A stretch of DNA of 64,000 bases from Megamerina dolium (Eukaryota > Arthropoda > Insecta > Diptera > Megamerinidae): NCBI GenBank assembly GCA_963854835.1, contig OY978525.1, positions 6,820,001 to 6,884,000 on the forward strand, in the 5' to 3' direction. This document shows positions 22,775 to 32,300 of this stretch, piece by piece (position 1 is the first letter of the stretch; the number at the start of each line of letters is the position of its first letter). The notes beneath the pieces are model-generated. The model was not told the DNA's origin, did no database searches, and was given only the letters and a program-made list of their open reading frames with translations. Both the position numbers and the translations under genes were made by a program.

Positions 22775-23400
22775 TATTGCAGATGAACTAGAAGATAGTA
22801 TAAATAACACCATTCCAGCTCGAACTTCTTAGTTTTCTTGATGAATCTCAGAAATTTGTGCAGAAGAAGAGCATGAATGTCACTACTAGTCATAACATCA
22901 TCACACAGCAATAACAAACTCGTCCTGAACAGATAAAATGAAGATTGATTCCCTACGTCTGCTTTGACAATCACAACGGATACGTGTGTTGTATTCTCTA
23001 ATGACCTCAATTAGTGATCTAAGGCGTTTCCTCCTTAATTGTTGGCAAAATTTCACCAGTCCCCTATTATATTCTTTCACAAAATTTTACACCATCTGGT
23101 GAAAATTACAAGCTGTTGATCCATCACATAAAATCCGTAGAAGTAAAGGCGAAAATTGATTGTAAACTAATAATTGTATCAGCAGTGGTGTCAATGGCCA
23201 GATGATTCATCAATTCATTCCCTACGGAATCGCAGTGTTCTCGCACCCATATAGGATGCAGTTTATTTTGTTGATCAATGCTAATAAAAATAATCTTACT
23301 ACACACATTGATAATGTTCGAAGAGATGGTAGAGGTGGTAGCAGGGGCCTTATGTCCGGTCTGACTGATTCCACAAGTTCATAAACTCACTAAGGCGTTG
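22775..23400 (-). pseudogene. LINE ORF2 C-terminal remnant (RNase H), minus strand
   Basis: On the minus strand, LHPIWVREHCDSVGNELMNH (about 23190-23250) matches the RNase H segment usually reading IWVPGHSGIEGNEKADELA. Downstream comes RRKRLRSLI, the position of the SRKDLR-LIG block, and near the end LHKFLRFIKKTKKF, the usual LINE C-terminal LLKFIKxxxxF motif. Several stops and frameshifts interrupt it. It is probably related to the remnants at 46.1 and 51.8 kb. Confidence 0.7.
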
Positions 23401-23658
23401 TTTTGCTTATTTACATAATATGACAGCTCTTCAAACTCTTTGGGTTCAATTTCAACCCTAATATGTCAATTTTGTTTATTGATGTAGCCATTAAGCCAGA
23501 AGAAAGACTAATCGCTGAATAATATGTTGTTTGAAAACATGTAGCGAATTATTCAATAAGAAAAACTGGATTTTAAATGTTTCGGTGGTATAGCAAATTG
23601 TGCTTTCGGTCTGTGTACTACGTATGGGGCACATGAAACACATTTCCCGTATAACGCT
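23401..23658. other. Spacer between two LINE fragments
   Basis: No feature recognised. Confidence 0.3.
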
Positions 23659-24019
23659 GATATTCGTAATTACTACTTACTTACTTATGTGGCCATAATA
23701 ACCGAATATCGATTTAGGCCGAATATAATATGCTTCGCCAGCCATCTCTGTTCTTCGCTAGCTGGCGCCATTTAGAAATTCCAGTACTTGATCCTTCCAC
23801 CGGAGGTTAGGTCTTCCTCTTCTGCGTCGTCCTCCAGCGGGTTCCGAATATAACACCTTCTTAGCTGGAGCGTGTTCTTCCATTCGCTCAACATGACCTA
23901 GCCAGCGCATCCGCTGGATTTTGATGCTCTTTACTATGTCAATATAGGCATACAGCTCGTACAGCTCATGGTTGTACCTTATTCGATACTCGCCACCAAC
24001 GCAAATAGATATTCGTAAT
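23659..24019 (-). mobile_element. 5'-truncated LINE 3' end with perfect 12-bp target duplication
   Basis: GATATTCGTAAT occurs at 23659-23670 and 24008-24019, flanking 23671-24007. On the minus strand the insert encodes the end of an endonuclease-RT-type ORF2: NHELYELYAYIDIV, IQRMRWLGHVERMEE, GRRRRGRPNLRWKDQ, then a GGCCACATAAGTAAGTAAGT tail. The same ORF end and a related GGATAAGAAGAAGAAG tail are found at 35.9 kb. The duplication and short microsatellite tail are typical target-primed insertion marks. Confidence 0.9.
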
Positions 24020-24154
24020 ACAGCTGAATAATTTCTAGAGACTGCGTTGCACGCTGTGGCCGCTTCATATAAGGCGATGCTTAAAATTCTGAAACCGTTT
24101 TTGTTTTTGTTTTTGATTTTGTTCAGTCAAAATACTTTCAACATGCGTAAGTAG

Positions 24155-24397
24155 TAGGTTAGGTTAGGTTATTGTTGCTGCCATCTCTCTCTGAGAGGAC
24201 ACACTTAGACCAGAAATGCGCATTGTGGTACTACCGAGTTTCTCTTCCATTACTGTTGAGCGCGTCAAATTTGGACAGCATTAGAAGAGACCTATTTATT
24301 TTAGTCGGCAGGTGGATACCGTTCGAAAGAAAAATCTTTTAAATATTAAATTTTGGAAGCAGAAGGCCAACGCAGTAATCACTGAGCTACGGCACAT
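24155..24397 (-). mobile_element. SINE subfamily B, minus strand, internally deleted
   Basis: Read on the minus strand it starts with GTGCCGTAGCTCAGTGATTA. The B-box half of the head and ~100 bp of the body are missing: AGAAGGCC is followed within a few bases by CCAAAATTTAATATTT. It ends with the CCTCTCAGAGAGAGATGGCAG region and AACCTAACCTAACC. The hairpin block reads GCGCATTTCTGGTCTAAGTG, so the stem is decayed. Confidence 0.85.
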
Positions 24398-25790
24398 ACT
24401 GCAGGAGTAAATATTATATGTTTTTAGGATTTTTTTCGGAAAATTACACTGTGCAACAAAATTTAACATTTTGTAAACTTTAAATTTTAGCTTTAAATGA
24501 ATCACTAAATACAAATAAACTATATTTTTTAATCATTTGCAATTATTAATTGGCATTATTATCGTTCTCATTTGTATACGGCACTAAACGCCAATGAGTT
24601 TACAAGATGTGAGAATATTTTCTATAAAGAAAAGTGATTTTTGTTGCACTCTCATTTGCATTATTAACATTTTTAGACACTAAATATCTCGAATTGAAGA
24701 CTTATTTTTTCATACTTACTTTTTTTAGTCTCACCTATGGGTTTCATATATAAAATATTGACTTTGAATTAAAAGTGTTTTTTTTTTTTCTATAATTTAT
24801 TTATTAAAAATTGTTAAATTGACAATATTTCTTTATACACCAAATATTATATATATATGAAAGCAGCCGTGTTAATATTAAAATTATTATACATATGACA
24901 AATGCATACATATACAATTTTTTTTTTAAAGATGCCATTAAAATGATTTCAATTATTAAATTAGACATATACAAAAATATTGTTTCTAAGTATAAACATA
25001 TATTGCAGATGAACTTAAATTTCTATACTTATATGCCTAGGTAAAAAAAAAAAAAAAAACAAAAACTCATACAATTAGAGAAACTATAAAATAACTTTAT
25101 TAACAATTAAATGAGATATATGGGAAATAAAAAAAAAAAAAAATTAAATTATGGTTTGAAATTATATTCGTATGAAAATTAAAAACGATAGTGATGCTAA
25201 TTTAATTAAATTTAATTGTTAATAAAACAAAAATAAAAAAATTAAAAATACATATATATACAATTAAAAAAAAAAATTGATTTGGTTTCAATTGGAAATA
25301 AATATATATTTAATATTATTAACCCAAAAAAAAAAAAAAAAAAAAAAAAAAAACACGAGTGTGCAATGAAAAAAAGGCGTAGAATAAAAAGAATTAACAA
25401 TTAAAAATGATAAAATTAAAACCGCAATTGTGGTAAATATACGTGCGTATAATAAAAAATAAAATAAACCAAAATGGAAAAAAAAAAATAGGGCGTAGAT
25501 ACTCTATAATAACAAGCCGCCATTGCATTACAATGACTTCATCAATGGCAATGGCATTCATCCAAACCGCATATCTACCCTCCATGCTTTTACTCACGCA
25601 CTCACTTACATACTCGTACACTACTTCATCTATCCATTATCAGCATTTCAATGCTGATCCAGATGCTCTCTTTCCTTATACTTATTCTGTATCCTGTGTA
25701 TTTCGCCCCTCATGACTGTCATCACTGCAATGGCAATGGTAATGCAACCAGCCAAGCCACCATCACCATGCCCATCATCAACAAAAAATC
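24398..25790. other. AT-rich DNA, poly-A tracts; possible 3' flank of the cuticle-protein gene
   Basis: Extremely AT-rich. It includes a ~28-base poly-A tract at about 25326-25353. The part from ~25500 to 25790 is less AT-rich and lies just downstream of the minus-strand CPR stop codon, so it may be that gene's 3' UTR. A TTTATT (minus-strand AATAAA) near 25097 is one possible polyadenylation signal, but such motifs are frequent here. Confidence 0.4.
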
Positions 25791-25792
25791 CA

Positions 25793-26002
25793 TTAGTGAC
25801 CACTCTCGAAGCTGACATCCGCATGAAATCCCGTATCATCCGCATGATAAATGACATTCTGTATGCGTCCGTCTGGCAATAAAATGTGATATTGACCACG
25901 CGTCACACCATCCAAATCACGATTTTGTTTGTGGCCAAAATCATTGCCGGTATGAAAATCACGAATACGATAACCGAATGCATACTTTGAGGCATATTGC
26001 AA
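25793..26002 (-). CDS. Cuticular protein (CPR family), terminal exon with Rebers-Riddiford chitin-binding domain
   Basis: CPR proteins bind chitin fibres in the insect cuticle and are secreted by epidermal cells. The exon translates from LQYASKYAFGYRIRD to a TAA at 25793-25795. The domain signature is clear: Y-x-F-x-Y-x-I-x-D, then GNDFGHKQNRD, GQYHILLPDGRIQNVIYHAD and GFHADVSFE, ending SFESGH. The FGH...RD and LLPDGRxQ pattern is that of pro-resilin-like RR-2 domains. I place the exon start at 26002 because the minus strand has ATCACCAC-AG just before TTGCAATATGCC, a good acceptor site in phase 0, after a repetitive pyrimidine-rich stretch. Upstream exons with signal peptide must lie at higher coordinates and were not found. 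The frame is intact, so the gene is probably functional. Confidence 0.82.
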   Translation of the reverse strand: MQYASKYAFGYRIRDFHTGNDFGHKQNRDLDGVTRGQYHILLPDGRIQNVIYHADDTGFHADVSFESGH

Positions 26003-26225
26003 CTGTGGTGATAATAGTAGTTGTAGTAGTAGTAGTAGTTGTTGTTGTTGTTGTTGTTGTAATAAAAAGAAAGAAATGAAATTGAAGAAAAAACAAGACA
26101 AATAAAAATTAAATTAAAATCATGACATTGGAGAAAAATCAACTGAACACAAGTTAAGTTAAGTCAAATTGTGTTAGAGTTCAAGTATAACACGAAAATA
26201 TTCTCGAAAATTTTAAAGAAAAGTG
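26003..26225 (-). other. Intronic DNA upstream of the CPR exon, with TTG/GTA microsatellite
   Basis: The minus strand shows (CAA)n and (CTA)n tracts (plus-strand 26022-26060) directly before the acceptor. The translated glutamine/leucine run that extends the exon's reading frame upstream is this microsatellite, not protein. The remainder is AT-rich. Confidence 0.6.
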
Positions 26226-26227
26226 GT

Positions 26228-27450
26228 CAAGCAAGTGTGCAGGTGTGTGGGTGTGTGGATGTGCCAGTGTGCTTGGGGTCAGGCATATTCGCGCATCTGT
26301 GTATTTGCAGATCTGCACTTTCTTTGCAGGGTCAGAATATGCGCAATACAGCCGTAGCTTTATATACGGCGCTAGCCTCTATCTGACCAAGACCGCTAGT
26401 GCGTGACTCTGTCACATCCTGCTTGAGGTGACCCTGCTAATAAACAAATCACTATGGACCTAGACCTGGGAGTCGATAAAATCCTTCCCCCAATCCAGGA
26501 TGTTATGCGTTTCCGTGCCCACTGGTTAGTTTGCAGCCGGGGGACTTTACTGGCTGTATTTAAACGGAGCCGCTCTGATACCTGTCCACCTCAGGGAGTA
26601 ACTTTGGACTTTCCGGAGTTTAGGGCTCTGCTTCGGACGACCTCCAAGTCCCTCCTAAAAGATTAGATCGCGATGCCTGATACGTCGGGTAAGCGGTCGT
26701 ATATGAAATATGGACAATAAATTAAAAATTGCCTCGAACAATTCCGAAAATCCCAAAAGGCACACCACAGGGACTCGTCCCAAAATTGTAACTTCTTCGG
26801 GAAGCGTGGAGCATAAGATACTAAAGTCAGGCTCCTCTGCTGTCCCTAAGGTACCTGTTCGCAGGATCACACCAGTTCTGGCCACCAAACCACTGGAATC
26901 GAGGAAATCAGTGCAAGTTAGCAAAGAGTCTGTGACCACCATATCAAGACCCGCTGCTACTAAGATACTAACAAAGGCTGCGACTCCTGTTTCAGCAGCC
27001 ACATCCCCTTTAGACTTAGCTCCATCAACTTCAGCTACTGCCTCTAATTTGAGAGCTCCCGCCTAACCAATTAGCGGGTCCATCCGGACATATCGGGATA
27101 GAAGAGCCGCTTTCAGAATTACTGAAAAGCTCGGTGGCGTTCCGGTAACAGAACTCTTAGAGCGAGAAAAAGAATCTCTGGAGTGGGCAAAAGGCATAAT
27201 CGCTGGATTTGCGTCCAAATGGCAACGCTCGCAAGAAGAGCAGCTGTCTAAGCCAAAAAAGGCGAAAACTTCGGCTTCGGCCACATTTAATATCCAAGCG
27301 CGTTCCTTCAGTGACGTGGCAAAGGACCACCTTTTCTTGCCGTCATTGATAGGAACCATGAAGATGGAGCACTGCCATTCGGGCAATGGCGCCTAGTGGA
27401 GATAAGTCTCCTAAGGATATACAGGGATATCTTGGCGATTGGATTTTGTA
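26228..27450 (+). mobile_element. LINE 5' end: leader plus ORF1, lacking ORF2
   Basis: A GC-richer block begins near 26228 (GCAAGTGTGCAGGTGTG) within very AT-rich DNA and ends near 27450. The first ~225 bp carry no frame and look like a 5' leader; the rest is ORF1. No reverse transcriptase, RNase H or 3' tail follows. That is unusual because most LINE copies lose the 5' end, so this copy was probably cut by a later deletion. It lies next to the CPR exon, probably in the gene's intron. Confidence 0.7.
26454..27440 (+). pseudogene. LINE ORF1 (Gag-like) remnant
   Basis: Three segments are visible. The first is a 70-residue frame, MDLDLGVDKILPP onward. The second, from 26710, is a Ser/Thr/Pro/Lys-rich linker (KIVTSSGSVEHKILKSG). 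After one in-frame TAA (27064-27066) the third reads YRDRRAAFRITEKLGGVPV, ESLEWAKGIIAGFASKWQRS, EEQLSKPKKAKTS and SFSDVAKDHLF. After a frameshift near 27335 it continues LAVIDRNHEDGALPFGQWRL. This coiled-coil/basic region followed by a small globular domain ending in xQWRxVE resembles ORF1 proteins of dipteran LINEs. I see no CCHC knuckles. The assignment rests on style rather than on a catalytic motif. Confidence 0.65.
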
Positions 27451-28035
27451 ACTGTACCATTCTGCACACATGAGAAAATCGAATACATTCTGAATTAATG
27501 CTTAAAAATGAAATATTCGCCCTAATCAGTTTTTAAGAATCAATTCGTTTAATTATTTAAAATGAAAATTTAAATTACTCATCCAACTTAAGTCTCTTAC
27601 AATCCATAACTTTGTAGAAATTCATAGGAAAAATATTAATGGCAAAGGGATATGTAAATAGTATCGAAGGCACTTATAAATCGCTATGCAAAAGAATACA
27701 TAATCAATGAATTGCATTAAATGAGTCATTTATATGTTGTTGTTTCGCATTCACAAGCGAATAAAATGCATAATTTTCTTTTCTTCTTAGCACATATTTA
27801 TTTTTATTTCTTTTTGCAAGCACGATCTATACGTATGGTATATTTAAATATGTACATTAAGGTGGACCAAACTTTTTAAATGGCTTGGTTTAACAAAAAA
27901 ACATAAAATTTGCGTGATTTCAAACAGGAAGGAAGCAAAAAGAAAATCCAGATTTGAGTCCGGATACTTTCAGATTTTAGATGGAGCATAAATTTAATAT
28001 GGGAATCTTCCTGGAAATATTTGGCAAGAAAAACT
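27451..28035. other. AT-rich non-coding DNA
   Basis: No exon or transposon structure recognised. Confidence 0.4.
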
Positions 28036-28185
28036 AAAAGGAGTCGGTTATACATTTTATTGCTCTCCGGGTAATGTCTAGATAGCTAAGGGCCTCTTTG
28101 TTGATTTTCTAGTCTTCTACATTATTTTTATATGGGAGCCCCCTAATGGGTTAATGCAGAGAGTACGCATGTTCGTAGAAAATGA
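28036..28185 (+). repeat. Dispersed repeat family (GGGGAGTCCC family), plus orientation
   Basis: It has GGTTATACATTTTATTGCTC and TTTATATGGGAGCCCCCTAA, then GCAGAGAGTACGCATGTTCG. These are diverged forms of the blocks at 7.6 and 45.7 kb. Confidence 0.5.
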
Positions 28186-28364
28186 TAAGCAAAAATTCTT
28201 GATGTTACGCTCTGTGAGTGGCGACATAATATTTTATAAAAATGTTAATTTTTTTTTAGTGCAATTGGTGAATATCTGGAGAGAGGTTAAAAAATATATA
28301 ACCGACCCATTCAGATTTGCTCTCACAATATATTTCTTGAACGTGATTGCGCAATATCTCCACC

Positions 28365-28785
28365 TCTAACGTAGGCTCCTCTACAAAATAAAGTTCAATT
28401 AACGCCATAGCTGTCCATAAATTGGCACTAGAAAGCTGAAAAATACGACTGACAATAATTTTTCCATGTGAAATGAATAAATAATCCCATAGTTGCTTAG
28501 AAATCGCTCCTTGATCTGTGTTATATGTAACAGACCCAAATTTTTTTTCCTCCTCAACATTTCCTCCGAATATACTTAATAGCTAACCCTAGCTCTTATG
28601 GGGGCTCCCATATAAAAAGAACCTGAAAAGCGCAAATAATGCCATAGCTGCCCAGCAATCACCTTTAGAGCAGAGACATATATGACTGATCACCATTTAA
28701 TTTTTCTTCTCAATATTTCCTCTGTATATACTTAATCGCTAACTCTATCCCTTATGGGGCTTCCAAACTAAATATAAAAAAAAAA
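28365..28785 (-). repeat. Dispersed repeat family (GGGGAGTCCC family), two units, minus orientation
   Basis: GCCATAGCTGTCCATAAATT (28404) and GCCATAGCTGCCCAGCAATC (28642) mark two units ~238 bp apart. Each is linked with CTCAACATTTCCTCCGAATA- or CTCAATATTTCCTCTGTATA-type sequence and a CTTATGGGG(G)CT block. It is the reverse orientation of the family seen at 28.0 kb, so the two groups face each other across ~180 bp. Confidence 0.6.
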
Positions 28786-28789
28786 ATTA

Positions 28790-29195
28790 AATACGCTTAT
28801 TAACTTATAAGACCCGAAGTGCTCTTTGGCCAAGCTTCTCTTCCATTACTGTTGTTGTTATAGATTTTTAAATTTGTATATAAAATTTAATATTGAAAGG
28901 TTTTTTTTGTAATGATTATTTCACGTTATTGTTACTATCTCATTATCTTGAATTTATCTGTAAATTTTCAGATAAAATCTAATTTTTTCAAGAAACAAAA
29001 ATTTCGTCTTTCAAATGGTGCCCATCTATCGGCAAGCAAATGACAATTCTTTCGGTATTATATATTTGCCATAAAGAGGCTTCACAAAAACAGCTTAGAA
29101 TAACATGATATCGTAATAGTTCCGCCGTTCGGATTCAGCTAATATAATTTGCTTTCTTCCCATACTCTCCAAATATCACACTCACTGCCAAGATT
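28790..29195. mobile_element. Two SINE subfamily A fragments in opposite orientation
   Basis: The minus-strand piece 28800-28858 has a T-tail module (AACTTATAAGACCCGAAGTG, GCTCTTTGGCCAAGCTTCTC). The plus-strand piece ~29005-29190 has body sequence (TTTCAAATGGTGCCCATCTA, TCGGCAAGCAAATGACAATT, GTTCCGCCGTTCGGATTCAG, TACTCTCCAAAT). Neither has a tRNA head. Confidence 0.65.
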
Positions 29196-29984
29196 CATTG
29201 AAGCCTCTAGTTCCAACAAGAATATGTTTAACGTAAGCCATGAGACCAAATGAAGAACTTGGTTCGTGCGACAGTTCATAAGGTTTGAGAAGCGAATTAT
29301 TCTGAATCGTTTACAATATGCGCAGGTAGAAAATATTTCTTTATTTCTTTTACCTGCATCACATAATGAAAGTCGAAAAAAAAGGTACAGCATCTTTTAT
29401 CGAATTTTCTAAGAATTGTTCTCGATTTATTGTTAAGAAAAAAAGGTCTACACCTATAGATTTTTATTTTTACCTGTTGCCTAATAATGTACGATTTCTT
29501 GAAGTAATTCCTTGCTTCAATTTTCTGGAAACCTGTTGAAAATTGTACATTTAAATACGAGTACTATTTCAATTGCTTTTGGTTCTATGACTATTGGACT
29601 ATTCTAAATCTATTCAGATTTTCTATGATGTTTTTTTTTCTTCATATTGTATATAGCACATTCAACTCAAAGGATGCCTCAAACATTTATTTCGATATCA
29701 TCATGTTCGGTAATCAAAAATTTCTGGAATTTTTTTTCATTTACTACTACATCCATAGATGCTGCTAACCTGTTCGTATGTTACAGTTTATGCAAATTTC
29801 ATTAACCCTTACCACATGATATATACAAATCAATTCAAATTATTGAAATTGGATTATAGTATTCGAAAATATATATAAATCGAATTTCTCGTTAGAATTT
29901 TCCAAATGTTTGTTTATATTACTGTATTTTTGGAAACAGACAAACAGTAATTTTAGAAGGATTTTGTATATGTTTTTCTAACTG
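29196..29984. other. AT-rich non-coding DNA
   Basis: No gene or obvious transposon. A GATGCTGCTAACCTGTTCGT phrase near 29760 resembles part of the 148-bp unit that follows and may be an outlying diverged copy. Confidence 0.4.
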
Positions 29985-30595
29985 TTGTTGAACTTTTCAA
30001 AGAAAGAATTTTCAAATTTTCACCAAATTGTCCATTAATTCCAAAATATTGAATAGCATCTATTTTCTAAATGCTGTTAACCTGTTAAGTTATTTCACAC
30101 CTTAATGATCACGCTGATCACATGCTGTTTGTTGTTGAATTTTCCAAAGAAAGAATTTTCAAAATTCACCAAATTTGCCATTAATTCCAAAATGTTGAAT
30201 AGCATCTATTTTCTAAATGCTGTTAACCTGTTAAGTTATTTCACACCTTAATGATCACGCTGATCACGCTGCTGTTTGTTGTTGAATTTTCCAAAGAAAG
30301 AATTTTCAAATTTTCACCAAATTTTCCATTAATTCCAAAATGTTGAATAGCATCTATTTTCTAAATGCTGTTAACCTGTTAAGTCATTTCACACCTCAAT
30401 GATCACGCTGATCACATGCTGTTTGTTGTTGTTTTATTTTCCAAAGAAAGAATTTTCAAATTTTCACCAAATTTTCCATTAATTCCAAAATGTTGAATAG
30501 CATCTATTTTCTAAATGCTGTTAACCTGTTAAGTCATTTCACACCTCAATGATCATGCTGATCACATGCTCTTTGCATGCTGATCACATCTTTTT
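29985..30595. repeat. 148-bp tandem repeat, four units
   Basis: GAAAGAATTTTCAAA recurs at 30002, 30149, 30296 and 30446, so the spacings are 147, 147 and 150 bp. Each unit contains CCATTAATTCCAAAATGTTG, GCATCTATTTTCTAAATGCT, GTTAACCTGTTAAG and TGATCACGCTGATCA (the last a near-palindrome of two TGATCA sites). Units are highly similar to each other, so the array is young. It ends in a run of ATGCTGATCACAT variants. Confidence 0.92.
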
Positions 30596-30770
30596 ATTTT
30601 TGGTTTTTTTTTTGTTTTTGGTACATTAGCAGGTAGATATGTCTGAAGGCTGTTTGAAAAGTCTCGCAATTAAATGAGAAACTATTAATTGTAAATAAAA
30701 AGGTATATTTTCGAATATTTTGTTTCTGACTTTCGCTTGGCACCAGAGTTTACTTACGTCAACATAATAA
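30596..30770. other. T-rich spacer
   Basis: Poly-T patches; nothing else seen. Confidence 0.4.
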
Positions 30771-30970
30771 TATCATATGATCGACAATGAAGATAGTCAA
30801 ACATATATAGCGACTAGCTTTCATACAAAAATGTATTTTCGAAAGTATATTTCTAAATTTTGAGCACAAAAATGGTTATGACTGACCACCATTTAATTTT
30901 TCTCCTCAATATTTCCTCTGAATATACTTAATCGCTAACTCTTTTCCCCACAAAGGGGCTTCCCCTGCAT
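30771..30970. repeat. Single 154-bp satellite unit followed by a dispersed repeat (minus)
   Basis: TTCATACAAAAATGTATTTT, CGAAAGTATATTT and TTTTGAGCACAAAAATGG at 30822-30873 match the 154-bp unit of the arrays at 2 and 55.6 kb. From about 30876, GACTGACCACCATTTAATTT and CTCAATATTTCCTCTGAATA match the dispersed family near 28.7 kb. Confidence 0.6.
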
Positions 30971-31140
30971 GTTGCACTTAAAGCCCCAAAGGGCTCTTTT
31001 CTTCCATTACGGTTGTCCGTGTTAAATTTTCTACAGTATTAAAAGGGATCTACTTATTTTAGCCGGTTCCGAATGGCATGATTTTTGCCGCATCACTTGT
31101 TCTGAGCTTTATCACAGAGTTGATTTAAAGAGTTTTCCAT

Positions 31141-31956
31141 TAGGGACATAACAATTTTATCTATTAATAAAACACAGAAATATTTGAGATATTGAGTTCA
31201 AATTTAGTGTGGATATATTGCAAGCATTACATTTTATGAATGAAATTCAATTTCAGCCATATGACCACCACGAGCCCGTTTACAGCGGACGATTCTTTGA
31301 CCCAATTTTCCACCACTCTAGCACACATTTCGACCGGAACATTGGTAAATTTTGATAAAGCCCCATAAAAAGAAATCCAATGGTGTTAGATCGCATGAAC
31401 GAGGCGGCCATTCGACCGGACCATTTCTCGAGATAACACGTTCACCGAATTTGCCTTGCAATACATCGATTGTAACGTGTACTGTGTGGCTACTGGCACC
31501 GTCTTGTTGAAACCACACATCGCTGATGTCAAGTTCATCCAATTCTGGCCACAAATAATCTTCCAACATAGCACAATAGCGCTCTCCATTGACGGTAACA
31601 TGACGGTCGTTTTCATCCACGAAAAAATATGGCCCAATCACACCTCCGGCATGAAAACCGCACCAAAAAGTAACTTTTGGTGGGTGCAACGGTGTCTCAA
31701 GAAGCACTTGTGGGTTTGTTGCTGAACAATAACGCATATTTTGCTTATTGACAAAACCATTGAACCAGAAATGAGCATCATTACTGAAGATAATTTTTCG
31801 CTCTTAAAGTTGCGACCACCGACTCAGAATTTCGGTAGTAATTTTTAATAATTTCCAAACGTTGCTGATTTGTGAATTTTACCATGATGAAAATGTTGAC
31901 TTTAACTAACGTTCTGACATTGACAGTTGATTAAAAAAGTTTATGTTATGTCCCTA
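31141..31956 (-). mobile_element. rosa-type (DD41D) mariner-like transposon with TIRs and TA duplication
   Basis: The element 31143-31954 (812 bp) begins GGGACATAACAATTTTATC and ends, reversed, GGGACATAACATAAACTTT. TA flanks both ends (31141-31142, 31955-31956). It encodes a broken transposase on the minus strand. The length is short of the roughly 1.3 kb expected of a full Tc1/mariner-type element, and the DNA-binding N-terminal part is missing. Confidence 0.92.
31230..31860 (-). pseudogene. DD41D transposase (rosa family), catalytic core, N-terminus missing
   Basis: The minus-strand frame gives IIFSNDAHFWFNGFVNKQN with the first catalytic aspartate (just upstream of the first Met), then KVTFWCGFHAGGVIGPYFF, VWFQQDGASSHT with the second, and WPPRSCDLTPLDFFLWG with the third. 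I count 41 residues between the second and third aspartates, which defines the DD41D (rosa) family rather than D,D34D mariner. A TAA precedes the first block (after WSQL), and the C-terminal part (VVENWVK, KRARGGHMAEIEF) is in another frame. The N-terminal helix-turn-helix region is absent. Inactive. Confidence 0.92.
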
Positions 31957-32159
31957 ATGGCAAACCCTACAGAGGCTTTTTCATGGCAAGTTGTTACTGT
32001 CGGAAGAATTGCCAATTGCTTGTCGACAAGTGGGTATCGTTCAAAAGAAAAATCTTTTCAATATTAAATTTATTATGCATCAGCCGGGGATTGAACCACG
32101 ACCTACAGATCAGAAGGCCAACACACTAACCACTGAGCCACGGCAACCACCATCAGAAA

Positions 32160-32300
32160 TCGGCGCTTGAGCTATGAAAAATAAGACCGACTCCTGTTAA
32201 GTTTTCATTCTCAATAATTTTCCTCAAACATTCTTATTCCCTATCTCCAACTCTGAGTAGGGTTCCCCTACAAAATTTATACTTTTATAATGGCTATAAA
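32160..32300 (-). repeat. Dispersed repeat family (GGGGAGTCCC family), minus orientation
   Basis: It contains AAATAAGACCGACTCCTGTT, CCTCAAACATTCTTATTCCC and GTAGGGTTCCCCTACAAAAT, matching reversed blocks of the 45.7-kb unit. Confidence 0.5.

Larger units (their letters stand above)
30969..32150 (-). mobile_element. SINE subfamily A, minus strand, split by a rosa-type transposon
   Basis: The SINE 3' part (30969-31140) reads GCACTTAAAGCCCCAAAGGG, then the body in reverse. After the transposon, from 31957, come TGTTACTGTCGGAAGAATTG, ATTGAACCACGACCTACAG and CACTGAGCCACGGCAACC, the reversed B box and A box. The SINE is therefore one copy into which the DD41D element at 31143-31954 was inserted later. 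A small extra stretch near 31960-31985 suggests a local duplication as well. Confidence 0.88.

Noticed and set aside
26003..26101. Extension of the CPR frame upstream to Met at 26101
   Set aside because: The extension is a Gln/Leu translation of a CAA/CTA microsatellite, and a good splice acceptor precedes TTGCAATATGCC.
31456..31725. 89-residue plus-strand frame
   Set aside because: It is antisense to the DD41D transposase core.
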